DNA of 5,315 nt from an uncultured Sutterella sp. (GTDB lineage: Bacteria; Pseudomonadota; Gammaproteobacteria; Burkholderiales; Burkholderiaceae_F), in NCBI GenBank assembly GCA_900552545.1, contig USAL01000123.1:1-5315 (forward strand). Reading direction: 5' to 3'. The notes under the pieces are model-generated. The model saw only the letters and a list, made by a program, of their open reading frames with translations. It was not told where the DNA came from and did not search any database. Numbering within the stretch: the first letter of the stretch is position 1; every line of letters begins with the position of its first letter. Positions 4,863 to 5,315 of the stretch are shown piece by piece. Position numbers and translations under genes: made by a program.

Positions 4863-5315
4863 TGGCATTGGGTGTGTCGCTGACTGTTCTGGCCGCCGGA
4901 GCAGAAACAATCAAAGTATCAGCCGACAGTACGTACGGACAAGATATCGAAGCGACAGATAATACAATCTCCATCGAAAATAATGGAAAAATTATCAATA
5001 ATAAAATTATTCTCGAAGGAGGAAGCTTTAAGAATACTGGACTTATCCAAACAAAAACGCTTGAGTTGAAAGTTAACTCCTCTGATACAAAACTTGCCGG
5101 AACAATTGTCGCTGATGATTTTAAATTCTACGGTGCAGGCAACACGACATACCAAAGTTTTACCGGAGAGGCCATCATAGCAAACTCGTTGTCGATCATA
5201 AGTTCTGCTTCGGGTCGAGCTGGCCTCAGAGTGACCAAATCATCGCAACTTGCTGGTGTCGGGGAAGTTTATATCGAGTCTAATGGGCAGAGATCAGGGT
5301 TGTTTCTCGACCATG
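4862..5315 (+). CDS. Autotransporter-like surface protein, signal core and start of passenger (runs off window)
   Basis: A probable type V secreted surface protein or adhesin. From ATG 4862 the 151 visible residues begin with a signal-peptide core (MALGVSLTVLAAGA, cleavage expected before ETI), then a Thr/Ser/Asn/Gly-rich passenger with short beta-strand repeats such as NTISIENNGKI, IILEGGSFKNTGLI and TKTLELKV, the pattern of a right-handed beta-helix. No cysteine is seen after the signal. The passenger remainder and any translocator barrel lie beyond the right edge, so the autotransporter call is inferred from passenger style and the nearby barrel remnant. ATG 4862 is only the first ATG in frame: it lacks a basic n-region and a ribosome site. 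The frame is open back to 4727, with RSERKLLRCSR just before it, so the natural start is most likely ATG 4737 after a shift in the C-run. TTG 4841 is another option. Codon use is AT-richer than the efflux operon. Confidence 0.7.
   Translation, partial: MALGVSLTVLAAGAETIKVSADSTYGQDIEATDNTISIENNGKIINNKIILEGGSFKNTGLIQTKTLELKVNSSDTKLAGTIVADDFKFYGAGNTTYQSFTGEAIIANSLSIISSASGRAGLRVTKSSQLAGVGEVYIESNGQRSGLFLDH

Noticed and set aside
4919..5155. 78-codon minus ORF opposite the passenger domain
   Set aside because: Shadow of the plus-strand passenger frame; no ribosome site or motif.

Overview
The window looks like chromosomal DNA of a Gram-negative bacterium. The left part is GC-rich and carries an envelope export operon with a TolC-type outer-membrane channel. 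The right end carries the N-terminus of a surface autotransporter with very different, AT-richer codon use. The mix would fit a betaproteobacterium of the Sutterella/Parasutterella kind, but that placement is inference from style, not proven by any marker here.

Left half (1-2897, minus strand): three genes read right to left, outer-membrane efflux protein, then periplasmic adaptor (HlyD type), then an ABC-2 type membrane permease cut by the left edge. Together they should form a tripartite pump from inner membrane to outside. The substrate cannot be read from the sequence. No ATPase gene lies between adaptor and permease, where related operons often carry one.

Middle (about 2940-4040): a plus-strand tRNA-Leu with anticodon TAA, its -10 element, then roughly 950 bases without a convincing protein gene. 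This stretch holds a 12-bp triple tandem repeat, several hairpins, a cluster of nested and competing inverted repeats (3645-3927) that may be a structured RNA, and two overlapping terminator-like hairpins (3965-4039) facing opposite ways.

Right part (4034-5315): first an orphan 3' end of an autotransporter beta-barrel (to 4186), then about 530 bases of AT-rich DNA with no supported gene, then a second, autotransporter-like gene running off the right edge. Its reading frame is open from upstream of a run of 11 cytosines, but the only good ATG (4737) is out of frame with the body. Gain of one C (12) or loss of two (9) would join that ATG to a long basic signal peptide and the passenger domain. 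The simplest reading is a phase-variable surface protein captured in its OFF state, the most interesting item in the window.
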